A stretch of 64,000 nucleotides of DNA, taken from Roseburia hominis (lineage in GTDB: Bacteria; Bacillota; Clostridia; Lachnospirales; Lachnospiraceae). Location: contig NZ_JADYUI010000001.1 of assembly GCF_021531695.1 (NCBI RefSeq), forward strand, positions 235,755-299,754, written 5' to 3'. The number at the start of each line of letters is the position of its first letter. Position 1 is the first letter of the stretch. The notes beneath the pieces were generated by a model. It did not search any database. It was not told the DNA's origin and was given only the letters and a program-made list of their open reading frames with translations. Both the position numbers and the translations under genes were made by a program. Below are positions 51,209 through 60,647 of the stretch, piece by piece.

Positions 51209-54112
51209 TTAATCCTTTTTCATACTGATAATCTGTCCCAGCAACTCCTGTATCTTGTCGACTTCCATTTCATCCATCCAGCCGCTTATTTCTTGAAAGA
51301 TATCCTGATACTGTTTTGGCATCTTTTTCCGGTCGGATTCTCGAATCAGCTTAGATGCCCCGGCAAAATCCATCTCATCAATGCATTTTTGAATCTTTCT
51401 TAAAGTCTCTAAGATATCTGTTTCCTTATAAACAACGCCTTTTCCTTCTCTATCGCCTTTTTCGTCCAACATCTGATAATGAATCAATACATTTCGTATG
51501 CTATTCAATAACACCCGGTATTCCCGCATAAACTCTTCCATATGCAGATCGATATAGGAATCATCCCCGTCTTTTCCTGCCTTTTCCTGCATTCTTGCCA
51601 TTTCTGCAATCTGATTTGCCACGATATTTAATGCTGTTCCCTTTAATGCATGGATTTTGATTGTATATTCCGAATACGACTTCTGTTCTTTTAAATCCTT
51701 TAATTCCTCCAGCTGTTTTTCGCCTTCCTCATATACCATCTTTAAAATATTAAGGTAATCCTGCTTATTCCCACCACAATTTAAAATTCCTTTTGATATC
51801 TCTGCCTGTGGCAGCATTTCAGCAAGTTTTTCGCAATCATTCTGCAATGCAGAATCATCTGACTGCTTTTCATCCTCTATGGTTTCGCTTTTAATATTTT
51901 CTTTCGGAAGAAATTGAACAATTAAGCGCTCTAACTGTTTATAATTAATTGGTTTTCCGAGATACTCATCAAACCCTTCCTGCATCAGCTGATTTCTTAC
52001 CCCGCCAATCGCATTCGCTGTCAGCACAATAATTTTACAGATTCCATCATAATCATAATAAGGATCTAATTTCCGAATCTGCCTCATTGTTTCGATTCCA
52101 TCCATCTGCGGCATCATCTGATCCATAAAGATCAAAGAGTATTGCTTCTGTTTACATAATTCAATCGCATCTTTTCCATTGGAAGCCATATCTACCTTAA
52201 ATCCATAATAACCCAGACTTTTGTCCGCAAGCTTAAGATTGATTTTATTATCATCTACCACAAGAACCGGGACTTCGTCTACTTTGATTTTTCCCATACT
52301 ATATTCCCCTGTCGAATTTTCTCTTTCACTATAAGATTTACTCAAAGGTGTCTCATCTATCACCTTCTGCGTAAGCACTACCGTAAAAACAGATCCTTTC
52401 CCGTACTCGCTTTGCACCGTAACACTACCGCCCATGAGTGCAACATATCCTTTTACAATCGCAAGTCCAAGACCCGTCCCCTCTTCTCCGCAATGTGCCT
52501 TGCGATCCACCTGGGAAAAACTTTCAAACAATCTGTTTTGTTCTTCTTCTTTAATTCCAATTCCTGTATCCGATACCTTATATTCTATTGTTATGATATC
52601 GTCTTCTCTTTTTAAAATATTGACATCCAAAGATACTTTACCTTCTTTGGTATATTTTACTGCATTATTTAAAAGATTGATTAATATTCCCCTGATTCGA
52701 ATCTTATCTCCAAAAAGTTTATAGGGCATATCCGGTGTTATCACCATTTGAAAATTCAAGCCTTTTTTTTTAGCCTGCACCTGAATAATGTGAAGTACAT
52801 CATCAAATAAATTTACCACATAATATTCTCCACACACCAATTCCATCTTACCGGATTCAATCTTTGAAATATCCAAGATATCATTGATAATTGCAAGAAG
52901 ATTTTCCGAAGACTCTTTGATATCCCCTACATACTCGCGTACCTCTGCATCTAATTCTTTTTTTAAAATCAATTCAGAAAAACCAATAATGGCATTCATC
53001 GGTGTACGGATTTCATGAGACATATTTGCAAGGAAAGTACTCTTTGTCTGATTGGCAAGTTCGGCTTCCTTAATTGCTTCTTCAAGCTTTTTCACCGTCT
53101 TCCTATGTTCCGACAAATCCGTCACAACAATAATATATCCTATGATATCCCCATATGCATCGTGAATCTTATTCACTGCCAGACTGCAATACAATCCATT
53201 TTTACAGCAAACTGCCTCCACATCTTTTCGTTTCTCTTCAAAAGAAAATGTCTCTTCTTCCCCAATCGCAAATAGTTCCGCAGGTCTGATATCAGCCTCT
53301 TCCATTTCTTCCGGATTAATTCCAAGAAAAGAAAATGCCGCATCATTCATAATCTCTATTCTTTTATTCGCATCACACACTAACACCGGCACTTCCAGCG
53401 AATGATAGATAAACTCTGACATGTTTGTACTATTGATTCTGGAATGACTGATAATGGAACTCGCATTATATAAGACCACCAATCCAAAGAACTGTGTCAA
53501 TGTACTTCCCGGAATTGCCGCTATTCCAATAATCGGATTGATTGTATCCAAAACCATTCCAAAAATAATAAGAAAAGCTACCAGAAGGAATCGTTTTCCA
53601 AAAGCCTGTATCCGTTTCACTTTAGAAATTTTTATCATATAAAAAATAGTCAAAAGAATATTGAACGCAACCATTACCGTGTATATAACATACACATTAT
53701 TGCAAAATCCGGCTTTAAAATAATAGGTCATTCCTAAATCTGACAACTTATATACGGTCTGATTTTTCTGAATAACCAGAAAATATACAATAATACCAAG
53801 AAGAGCTATTCCTTCCATGATATAGCGGTATTTCTTTTTTATCCCGGAAATATAGCAAACCAGAATCTGTGCGATAATCAGGTATAAAAATACTCCAATC
53901 ATGCCAAAGCTTCGGCAGAGATATGCCTTATCCGGATCTGTCTGAAGAAGTAGTGTACCAAATCCCAGACTCCAGATTCCACTGGAAAAGCAAAATCCCG
54001 CAACAAGTTTGCTTTCGATATACTTCTTCTCCTTTGACCAAATGAACTGCAATGCGAGATAAAATGCAATTACGCAATATACAAACAGGTTAATTGAAAA
54101 AAAATATTTCAT
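51209..54112 (-). CDS. Hybrid sensor histidine kinase (7TM-PAS-HK-REC-HPt)
   Basis: A 967-residue multidomain sensor. Domains in order: a seven-helix membrane region (~1-230, SGIWSLGFGTLLLQ and YNASSIISHSRIN), a PAS domain (~240-345), a coiled linker, the HisKA dimerisation domain with phospho-histidine in NMSHEIRTPMNAIIGFSEL (about 375), the ATPase domain (NNAVKYT, GTGLGLAIVKGYV), a receiver with the aspartate in IFMDQMMPQMDGIETM, and a C-terminal histidine phosphotransfer domain (KIHALKGTALNIVANQIAEMAR). This is a full phosphorelay in one chain. It is 19 bases downstream of the HD-GYP gene in the same direction, so it may feed c-di-GMP turnover. Confidence 0.93.
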   Translation of the reverse strand: MKYFFSINLFVYCVIAFYLALQFIWSKEKKYIESKLVAGFCFSSGIWSLGFGTLLLQTDPDKAYLCRSFGMIGVFLYLIIAQILVCYISGIKKKYRYIMEGIALLGIIVYFLVIQKNQTVYKLSDLGMTYYFKAGFCNNVYVIYTVMVAFNILLTIFYMIKISKVKRIQAFGKRFLLVAFLIIFGMVLDTINPIIGIAAIPGSTLTQFFGLVVLYNASSIISHSRINSTNMSEFIYHSLEVPVLVCDANKRIEIMNDAAFSFLGINPEEMEEADIRPAELFAIGEEETFSFEEKRKDVEAVCCKNGLYCSLAVNKIHDAYGDIIGYIIVVTDLSEHRKTVKKLEEAIKEAELANQTKSTFLANMSHEIRTPMNAIIGFSELILKKELDAEVREYVGDIKESSENLLAIINDILDISKIESGKMELVCGEYYVVNLFDDVLHIIQVQAKKKGLNFQMVITPDMPYKLFGDKIRIRGILINLLNNAVKYTKEGKVSLDVNILKREDDIITIEYKVSDTGIGIKEEEQNRLFESFSQVDRKAHCGEEGTGLGLAIVKGYVALMGGSVTVQSEYGKGSVFTVVLTQKVIDETPLSKSYSERENSTGEYSMGKIKVDEVPVLVVDDNKINLKLADKSLGYYGFKVDMASNGKDAIELCKQKQYSLIFMDQMMPQMDGIETMRQIRKLDPYYDYDGICKIIVLTANAIGGVRNQLMQEGFDEYLGKPINYKQLERLIVQFLPKENIKSETIEDEKQSDDSALQNDCEKLAEMLPQAEISKGILNCGGNKQDYLNILKMVYEEGEKQLEELKDLKEQKSYSEYTIKIHALKGTALNIVANQIAEMARMQEKAGKDGDDSYIDLHMEEFMREYRVLLNSIRNVLIHYQMLDEKGDREGKGVVYKETDILETLRKIQKCIDEMDFAGASKLIRESDRKKMPKQYQDIFQEISGWMDEMEVDKIQELLGQIISMKKD

Positions 54113-54131
54113 ACGTTTCCTCCCCTACCGG

Positions 54132-55244
54132 CTACCTGATAACAATATTTGCACAATTAATATCTTCTGCCAGATTATAAATTCTTCCTGTCCTGATTCC
54201 AACTACTTTTGGTCTCAAAAGGTAATTTGCATTGTTTTCTACAACTTTAGCTGCTTCCCCATTACTAAGCTGCACCGTACATCCTACCGGATATAGAATC
54301 ACACTGCTCATAAAGCTTCGCATTGCCGTAATGTCAAGTTCATTCGTCATCGCCATCAGTCTTTCTACCGCATCACGCTGCGTCATTGCGTCCTTATATG
54401 GACGTTCCGTTACTAATGCATCATAAATATCTGCCACAGAAATGATTTTTGCATATGGACTGATTTTCTCCTCAGAAATCCCAAGCGGATAGCCCGTTCC
54501 ATCAATCTTCTCATGGTGTTGTAACACACCCAGCATGACATCTTTGGATATATTATGTTTTCCCTGTAAAATATGGTATCCCAAAACAGGATGCTGACGC
54601 ATAATTTCAAACTCCCTGTCCGTCAGTTTTCCTGCTTTATTCAACACTTCATTCGGAATCTTGGATTTTCCGACATCATGTAAAAGTCCCGAAATCCCAA
54701 TCTCATGTATTTGCCTGTCATTCATTCCATATTTCTTAGCAATGACCATACTGATTGTTGCTACATCAACACTATGCTTAAAGGTATACTCATCGCTCAC
54801 TTTTAACATGCCAATATCAACTGCAATTGCATCATTTTCCTCTATTGACTGCATCAGATCGTCTGCTATACTGTCTGCCGCATCTGCAAAATGTACGGAT
54901 TCTGTATTACTGTACAAATACCTCATACCTTCAGAAACCCGCTTTTTTACACTTTCAGAAAGCCTTACCTTCGCCTTATCTTCAACCTTGATCTTTTCTA
55001 TTGTTTTCTGAACTTTTTTCGGTATCTCGGGTTCTTTGGATTTTCCGTTTTCTTTCCTGGGTTCTTCTTTCCCTTCGAGAATATATACACCGGTTACTCC
55101 CATGCTCTGTAATGCTTCAATCTGGTATTCTTCCAAAGCCACACCTCTCGCGATCAAAGTTCGTCCGAGTTTATCTATAATGGCCTGATCTAATATCATT
55201 CCAGTTTTTAACAATCTTACGCTAATGTACCTTCTCTTAATCAA
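54132..55244 (-). CDS. HD-GYP domain c-di-GMP phosphodiesterase
   Basis: A 370-residue protein. Its N-terminal part (ISVRLLKTGMILDQAIIDKLGRTLIARGVALEEYQIEALQSMGV) resembles the DUF3391-like domain seen in HD-GYP proteins. A charged linker leads to the HD-GYP domain with LLHDVGKSKIP and HHEKIDGTGYPLG, which carry the metal-binding and GYP residues. Such enzymes hydrolyse c-di-GMP to GMP and control motility and surface behaviour. Start is a TTG at 55244 with AAGGTAG nine bases upstream. Confidence 0.93.
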   Translation of the reverse strand: MIKRRYISVRLLKTGMILDQAIIDKLGRTLIARGVALEEYQIEALQSMGVTGVYILEGKEEPRKENGKSKEPEIPKKVQKTIEKIKVEDKAKVRLSESVKKRVSEGMRYLYSNTESVHFADAADSIADDLMQSIEENDAIAVDIGMLKVSDEYTFKHSVDVATISMVIAKKYGMNDRQIHEIGISGLLHDVGKSKIPNEVLNKAGKLTDREFEIMRQHPVLGYHILQGKHNISKDVMLGVLQHHEKIDGTGYPLGISEEKISPYAKIISVADIYDALVTERPYKDAMTQRDAVERLMAMTNELDITAMRSFMSSVILYPVGCTVQLSNGEAAKVVENNANYLLRPKVVGIRTGRIYNLAEDINCANIVIR

Positions 55245-55261
55245 ATCCTCACACTACCTTA

Positions 55262-55326
55262 CAGTAAAGCGGACATTCGCAATCCGCTTCACTACTTGCT
55301 CATGAACCTGTTTATAATAATATTAT
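55262..55326. repeat. Dispersed hairpin repeat, copy 4 of 4
   Basis: CAGTAAAGCGGACATTCGCA followed by ATCCGCTTCACTACTTGCTCATGAACCTGTTTATAATAATATTATAT. The seven-base stem AAGCGGA/TCCGCTT is best preserved here. It lies 18 bases upstream of the HD-GYP start. Confidence 0.75.
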
Positions 55327-55426
55327 ATCCTATTTTTTTCCATAAAACCACATAAAAAATAGCCTGCGTTCTACTTTTTCTCTCTTATTCGACTTAAAAT
55401 TCCATAAAACTGCAAGAAACAACAAA

Positions 55427-55468
55427 AGCAGCCTACTCGCATAATTTGTGAATAAGCTGCTCTCTCCT
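55427..55468 (-). terminator. Terminator of the 174-residue hypothetical gene
   Basis: AGCAGC and GCTGCT with inner TATTC/GAGTA pairs form a long hairpin; the minus strand continues GCTTTTGTTG. It is 38 bases after the stop codon. Confidence 0.6.
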
Positions 55469-55505
55469 CTAATCTATATCATGTGATTTTTAGTTACATC
55501 ATGAT

Positions 55506-56030
55506 TTACTGATCTGATTCTGAAACTTCAGAAGAACTCCCTACATTGCATTCAGCAGACTCTGTTCCCTCACCTTCCTCTATTCTCAGACTATTTTCTT
55601 CTTCATCATCATACACTGACTTATACTTCTTAGGGTGTTTGTTCTTCGCCATGGAAGCTGCCATTTTTGCAGCCATATACATCTCACTGCTATACTCCAT
55701 CAACTTCTGTTCATCCTTTGCCGGAACCTTATCACCATTTGCTATTCTTCTAAAAATAGTCATAATTTTTGCAAAGTCATCTTTCGAGTCCTTTTTCTCT
55801 TCTTCTTGTGCCCTTATCGCTTCCATCTCCTGCTGCACCAATAATTGTTCTCTATACTTTTGCAAGGCTTCCTGCGAAATATTAAGTGTGTCTTTTGTAC
55901 TCCTGGCAACACTCATTTTCGTTTTTTTCCCTTTTTCCGTGTTGCCTTTTTGATCTCCAGATGTCCGGTTTAAAGAAACACCGGTTGTATTCTTTTTCTC
56001 CGATTTATGCCATAAACTTATATTTTCCAT
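55506..56030 (-). CDS. Hypothetical hydrophilic protein
   Basis: A 174-residue protein with no recognised family. It is highly charged throughout: a basic N-terminal half, a central helical stretch (SQEALQKYREQLLVQQEMEAIRAQEEEKKD) with coiled-coil character, a compact middle (KIMTIFRRIANGDKVPAKDEQKLMEYSSEMYMAAKMAASMAKN) and a strongly acidic tail. The frame is open to 56111; AGGAGG nine bases before the ATG at 56030 sets the start. Its own terminator indicates a separate transcript. Flanking gene-free DNA (56031-56270, 240 bases) shows nothing clear. Confidence 0.75.
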   Translation of the reverse strand: MENISLWHKSEKKNTTGVSLNRTSGDQKGNTEKGKKTKMSVARSTKDTLNISQEALQKYREQLLVQQEMEAIRAQEEEKKDSKDDFAKIMTIFRRIANGDKVPAKDEQKLMEYSSEMYMAAKMAASMAKNKHPKKYKSVYDDEEENSLRIEEGEGTESAECNVGSSSEVSESDQ

Positions 56031-56270
56031 ACACACTACCTCCTCAAGGCTTATTTTCTGCAAGTATATTATAGTTATCGGCATAAATTCCCATAACATT
56101 AAATAATTCAATATCCATTTGGTGATTCAAAAAACTGTTAACTTTTAAAACATGTATTCATCAAAACTTTGTCTCGTATCAGTAAAACCTATAACGCAAC
56201 CAATGTATTTTGAATGGTTCTTTACGTTGCGGTGCGCGTCATACTATGTTTTTAGGCAAATACCTAATAT

Positions 56271-58040
56271 CTATTTCTTCTTCCTTTTCAAATCTATCCA
56301 TCCATACGCTCTCAATTCCGCCACAAATGCACTTCTTCTTGGATACTTTTCTCTATAAGATGTCATAAGTTTTTGTTTTGCGTTCTCATGACCCATAGAC
56401 TCCAAAACCTCTCCTAAAGCCGCTATATATGCTACACATTCTCCATAATAATTCCTACGATTGGCTTCCATAATTCCTTTCGTTCTTTTTTCTATTAGTT
56501 TTTCTATTTTTCCTATTGCACACTGTTTCACATCCGTTTGCATGGTTACTAACGATTTCCATTCAGAAAATAAATGACAAAATAAGTCATTATCATTTGA
56601 AACATTATCTATGTATAGTCCTTTTATGTATTCTTCAGCAGAAAATCCCATCGCATTTTTCACAATATCAGCCATCACTTTTATTCCTTTATCTGCCCAA
56701 TTCCCTTCATAAAAATACAAAAGAAACAGTGCAAGTCCCTGTTTCATAAATGTTCCTGACCAGCCTAGTGCTGCTTTTACGCAAAAACCTTCTGATAACA
56801 CATCAGCAAACTGTCCGTTCAAAAATTTAAGTAACAGCAATGTTTTCCGTTCAACTCTATTTTCTTTCCTATCAGAATGTAAATGGTTACCAGACGTACA
56901 ATACAAATTATTTTCTTCATACATAGGTAACGTATTCAAAACTTTATAAAGTGCCTCTCTGTTTCGCTTTGTTCCATATCCATTTAGCAATGCACGAAGA
57001 TAATTTGTAGCACATGTATCTGATTCGTAAGCAGCAAAGTAACATTTCTCCACCAATGACTGATTCTCTCCTGCCTCTACCAGATACTCTGCTGTTTTCA
57101 GTGCCACCTTACTCCGCACAACATATTTTTTAGGTATCCTGTTCATTGCATCTAATCCCAAAGATATCATAGAATTTATATCCCTGGTATTTTTGTCTTC
57201 TAATATCTTCAAATATAATTCTGGATGAATCCTCGCAAACTTCTTTGCATACTGTTCTTCCATGTGAATATCATTTAATAATCCGACAGCTTCCAAAAGT
57301 AAGTTTTCCGCAATATCTCCTGTAATATCACTCAGATATACAATCCATAGTTTTAAAAATTCCTGAAAATCTATCAGTTCCTCATCACCATGTTGCATAA
57401 GCATTTCCAATGTAATATCCAGCGGCTCAGTATTCATAATAATCTTATATAGTTCTTCCGGACGTTTTTCCAAGTCTGTGGCATGATATGCACAATACAA
57501 CGTGTCAAGAATAACCTGATTTAAATCACATTGTAACAATTCATGATAAACTATATCACTAATAGAAGTTTCGTCATCGCCGTATTCACTTACGCATAAA
57601 ATCTTCATGTAAAATAACTGTTTACCAATTTCGAATCCTTCTTTGTATTTTTCCATATCCATACAGTTATGAACAAAATTACAGGCACCTGCAAGCATAT
57701 CAGAAACACCGTCTTCATCCTCATAATAAAACTCTTCTGCTTCGCTATTGTACCAGTCATCATATTCTTCATTCCATATTTTCGTAATACTAATTTCTTG
57801 TGAATCTATTTTCTTTAAATTATTTCTAATAATCTGATACTGTTTATCAAATTCTGCGCCAAACTCTTTTTTCGTATTGTCTTCCGAATTTTCACTTACT
57901 GCTTCTAATCTTTTCAAAAAATCTTTTCTATTTTTTTCCGGTAAAGTCCGTCCAATATCATGAATAAATGTAACAAGTTGTTCGTCGGAACATTTTTCAA
58001 TCATAGCATCTACCTGTTTTAAAAAACATGTCAAATTCAT
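56271..58040 (-). CDS. Large helical protein of unknown function
   Basis: A 589-residue protein I do not recognise. It is predicted to be almost entirely alpha-helical, with repeated pairs of helices such as EELYKIIMNTEPLDITLEML, FLKLWIVYLSDITGDIAENL and LYLKILEDKNTRDINSMISL that suggest a repeat scaffold (TPR or HEAT-like). An acidic stretch (NEEYDDWYNSEAEEFYYEDEDG) lies near residues 90-110. No membrane helix, signal peptide or catalytic motif was seen. GGAAGAAAA precedes the ATG. It is followed upstream (in transcription terms) by an XRE regulator and an RNA ligase; the three may belong to one accessory block. Confidence 0.75.
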   Translation of the reverse strand: MNLTCFLKQVDAMIEKCSDEQLVTFIHDIGRTLPEKNRKDFLKRLEAVSENSEDNTKKEFGAEFDKQYQIIRNNLKKIDSQEISITKIWNEEYDDWYNSEAEEFYYEDEDGVSDMLAGACNFVHNCMDMEKYKEGFEIGKQLFYMKILCVSEYGDDETSISDIVYHELLQCDLNQVILDTLYCAYHATDLEKRPEELYKIIMNTEPLDITLEMLMQHGDEELIDFQEFLKLWIVYLSDITGDIAENLLLEAVGLLNDIHMEEQYAKKFARIHPELYLKILEDKNTRDINSMISLGLDAMNRIPKKYVVRSKVALKTAEYLVEAGENQSLVEKCYFAAYESDTCATNYLRALLNGYGTKRNREALYKVLNTLPMYEENNLYCTSGNHLHSDRKENRVERKTLLLLKFLNGQFADVLSEGFCVKAALGWSGTFMKQGLALFLLYFYEGNWADKGIKVMADIVKNAMGFSAEEYIKGLYIDNVSNDNDLFCHLFSEWKSLVTMQTDVKQCAIGKIEKLIEKRTKGIMEANRRNYYGECVAYIAALGEVLESMGHENAKQKLMTSYREKYPRRSAFVAELRAYGWIDLKRKKK

Positions 58041-58061
58041 ATTGTAATTTTCTTCCTTTCG

Positions 58062-58160
58062 TCAATCTCGCCATCTCTCTACTATGTATTTCACGGCTTC
58101 TTTTAAATCATCACTGAATTCTTTCAAATCATCCAGCGATATAACTTCATCCACAGTCAC
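58062..58160 (-). pseudogene. Short coding remnant after the XRE gene
   Basis: A 32-codon stretch reading MTVDEVISLDDLKEFSDDLK EAVKYIVERWRD (from a GTG) ends in TGA, with an in-frame TGA just upstream and no Shine-Dalgarno. The acidic, helical sequence has protein-like codon use. It may be the tail of a gene removed by deletion, or a truncated extension of the XRE gene. Confidence 0.4.
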
Positions 58161-58205
58161 TTCTGTTTTTACTAATCAAATAGCCAGATATTCACTTGAT
58201 GGTGG

Positions 58206-58547
58206 CTAATCCAAGTGAAGCAGTGCTTCCAAATATCCAAACAACCTACCCTTATCTGATTCGGATAATTGTCTGACTTTCTCAATTAATACATATTCAT
58301 CTGAAGACTTGTTTACCATAAGATAATCTGTTTTCTCATATCTGGTGCTCTCTGTCCCCGACAAAATATCATATGGTGTGGCATCCAGTACCTGACATAT
58401 GATCATAATCTTGTCAGATGCAGGATTAACATGTTTTCCTTTCCAATCACTTATTGTACTCTGCGGAATTCCTGTTCTCTCAGAAAACTCTTTTTGGGTA
58501 ATCCCCTTTTGTCTCATTAATTCAAAAATCCGATCACTTATTTGCAT
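58206..58547 (-). CDS. XRE-family Cro/CI-like regulator
   Basis: A 113-residue regulator with an N-terminal XRE helix-turn-helix (ISDRIFELMRQKGITQKEFSERTGIPQSTISDWKGKHVNPASDKIMIICQVL, main helices at 10-60) and a ~50-residue C-terminal helical part (YVLIEKVRQLSESDKGRLFGYLEALL) that could dimerise. The frame starts at 58559, but the ATG at 58547 has GGGG six bases upstream. It is a typical controller of accessory or phage-like regions. Confidence 0.85.
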   Translation of the reverse strand: MQISDRIFELMRQKGITQKEFSERTGIPQSTISDWKGKHVNPASDKIMIICQVLDATPYDILSGTESTRYEKTDYLMVNKSSDEYVLIEKVRQLSESDKGRLFGYLEALLHLD

Positions 58548-58621
58548 ATTATTCCCCATATTCTACAATTTCTCTTTTTTATTTTCATAGACAGAATCCA
58601 TCTTGTTCACCATGGTATAAC

Positions 58622-58649
58622 AAAACGGGGAGATAATTGCTTATCTCCC
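58622..58649 (-). terminator. Hairpin downstream of the RNA ligase gene
   Basis: GGGAGATAA (58628-58636) and TTATCTCCC (58641-58649), perfect nine-base stem, four-base loop; minus strand follows with CGTTTTG. It can end RNA ligase transcription. Confidence 0.7.
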
Positions 58650-58813
58650 TGAAAATCAACAAAATTGTAACTGTTCGGCACCTTCACAGTTACACAAAAT
58701 TTTCTCTTAAATACACTATATGCCGTTCTCAACAAAAAAGCAACCTTTTGTTTTTTCTAAATGAAATCACAAAATATAGTCTCTCTCTTAATTCCAGCTA
58801 TCACGCTTTCAAC

Positions 58814-59743
58814 CTAAGATAAGCCTAAAATCGCTTTTATCATCTCCATCGTAACTTTGCTGCAAATCTTACCACCATATTCGCCTGCTAATCGCAGTGT
58901 TTCAGATTCTTCTTTGACCAAATCCTCATATACCGCCTGTGGCAAATTCATTGCTATCAGTTTCATATCTTTCAGCTGAAATTTCTCTGGAATAATTCCT
59001 TCGTCTATCAATTTATGGAAAATTTTCCGAACCCTAGCTTCAGTAACAATCATCCGGATATACTCCTCTGCCTTTGCCTTTTCCTTCTGTCTGTTCGGAT
59101 CTTCTTTCTTCGCTCTCCTGTTTCCAATTTGGATTTCTTTAAATGAAGGATTCACATATTTTAAAATGTGCGGACCACGTTCTTCTTCTAAGGCAGTCTG
59201 ATTTTTTATTACAATGCCCTCCTGCTGTTCTCCATAATATGGACGATTAGCGAAACTATAGCAATGTTCCCAACTTATAAACGGACCATAATACAATTCA
59301 TGCACATATTTAAAACCATATTTCTCTGCAAATTCTTTTACAAAACGCTGCGGCAACCATTTTGCAGATTCCTTGTCGTATATACTAAAAAGATACCAAT
59401 CATTATAATTTTCCTTTTCATAGGTAACTGTATGGCTAACCAGCCACTCTCCAAAGAAAATATATTCCGGATAGCCCTTAAATGGAGCAGCATCCAATCC
59501 CTGCACATATGGTAAAAAACCTCTCAACTGGTTCGAAAAGTTTAATTCGTTCTTGCTACTAAAACATTTTAATATTTCTGACGCTTCATCATAACAAATA
59601 CTGGCATTAGCCCCATCAATTTTTTCTGTAACGCTTATAATGTCACCTACTCTGAACGCATCTGTATTCTTAGCGAGTGTCAATTTTTCATCAATGATCA
59701 TGTCTTCTTCTCTGACTCTTTGAATTTCAATATAGTGCTTCAT
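58814..59743 (-). CDS. RNA ligase (Rnl2/DRB0094-like nucleotidyltransferase)
   Basis: A 309-residue ATP-dependent RNA ligase. Nucleotidyltransferase motifs are in the usual order: the lysine of motif I in VTEKIDGANASI (about 39-50), motif III YIFFGEW, motif IV EGIVIKN, and motif V LKYVNPSFKE, followed by a C-terminal helical domain of ~90 residues. Such enzymes seal nicked RNA through an adenylated lysine. In accessory regions they occur with RNA-repair or defence genes; here the neighbours are an XRE regulator and an IS remnant. GGGAGGAAAAAG precedes the ATG. Biological role unproven. Confidence 0.88.
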   Translation of the reverse strand: MKHYIEIQRVREEDMIIDEKLTLAKNTDAFRVGDIISVTEKIDGANASICYDEASEILKCFSSKNELNFSNQLRGFLPYVQGLDAAPFKGYPEYIFFGEWLVSHTVTYEKENYNDWYLFSIYDKESAKWLPQRFVKEFAEKYGFKYVHELYYGPFISWEHCYSFANRPYYGEQQEGIVIKNQTALEEERGPHILKYVNPSFKEIQIGNRRAKKEDPNRQKEKAKAEEYIRMIVTEARVRKIFHKLIDEGIIPEKFQLKDMKLIAMNLPQAVYEDLVKEESETLRLAGEYGGKICSKVTMEMIKAILGLS

Positions 59744-59784
59744 ACTTTTTCCTCCCGCATATTCGTTTTATCGTATCATTACGA

Positions 59785-60264
59785 TTATTCGTATTCTATT
59801 ATATAACACATGGAAATGTCAATACAAACATTCCCATGACTATTGCAAATCCACAATTTATCCCACTTACATGTGAACTCCGATAAAACTTTGATGGTTT
59901 GGGCAAGAAGCATCGGATCCATTCCATTAGGAATCATAGGTTTGACATTGCCAATTGCCAGTTCCATAGAAACCGGCACTTTTCCGGCCGGGATATCTGT
60001 CGGCTGTGATACAGCTGTCTGGTTTCTCTCGATTTTTACAACTTCCTGAGGAACAGGGTTTCCAGTTGTTCTTCCTGTAGCTGCCGGAATGTCCTGACAG
60101 CCTTTTTGCCGCAGACGTTTTACCCAGTTATAGAATGTTCCCGGCTTTATGTCATGATTCATGCACTATTGCTGGTCTGACAGACCGCTTCTTCGGCATT
60201 CCATAATTAATCGGTATTGATCTTCTGCATTAACTCTTGATACTCGTATAGCAATTCTTCCAGT
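59785..60264 (-). pseudogene. IS66-family accessory gene (tnpA/orf1) remnant
   Basis: The conserved N-terminal part of the IS66 accessory protein is recognisable: RVSRVNAEDQYRLIMECRRS GLSDQQ, then a TAG (60178-60176) where the family has tryptophan, then CMNHDIKPGTFYNWVKRLRQ KGCQD. The 125-codon frame from 60162 is the part after the stop. The last ~30 codons do not resemble IS66. No tnpB or transposase follows, so the element is dead. Confidence 0.8.
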
Positions 60265-60647
60265 AATAAATAAAGTGAAATGCTTGCATTTCCTATCAAT
60301 AATTATGGATGAAAATTTAGTCTGGCACAATCCGTCGAAATACTAAGTGCTTACCAAAAACATACATGTATTCGATATATGTGTATCTTATGTCAATGGC
60401 AACATCTTTCTAATAATTTTGTTATCAGCAAAACAATATATAAAAAGACAGGCAACCATATATAGATTACCTGCCATATAAAATAATCAGTATCAAATTA
60501 AAATTACTCAAACTCTTAATTATAAAGTTGTTTTGTAGTGCTTAACATATGTTTTTGTGGAAGAAATCCAGTAGTTTTGTCCAGATTCTAACTATTGCGT
60601 GGATCTTTTAGAGATTGTATTGTCATTTTGTTGTCACTGAATATTTT
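60265..60647. other. Intergenic stretch without a gene
   Basis: AT-rich. A weak hairpin near 60452-60475 (ACAGGCAACC / ATTACCTGCC with G-U pairs on the minus strand) may end the methyltransferase operon. Nothing else was seen; it may contain the far end of the broken IS66 element, but no inverted repeat could be assigned. Confidence 0.4.

Noticed and set aside
59785..60162. Intact hypothetical protein of 125 residues
   Set aside because: It is the part of an IS66 accessory gene after an in-frame TAG; the coding similarity continues upstream of that stop.
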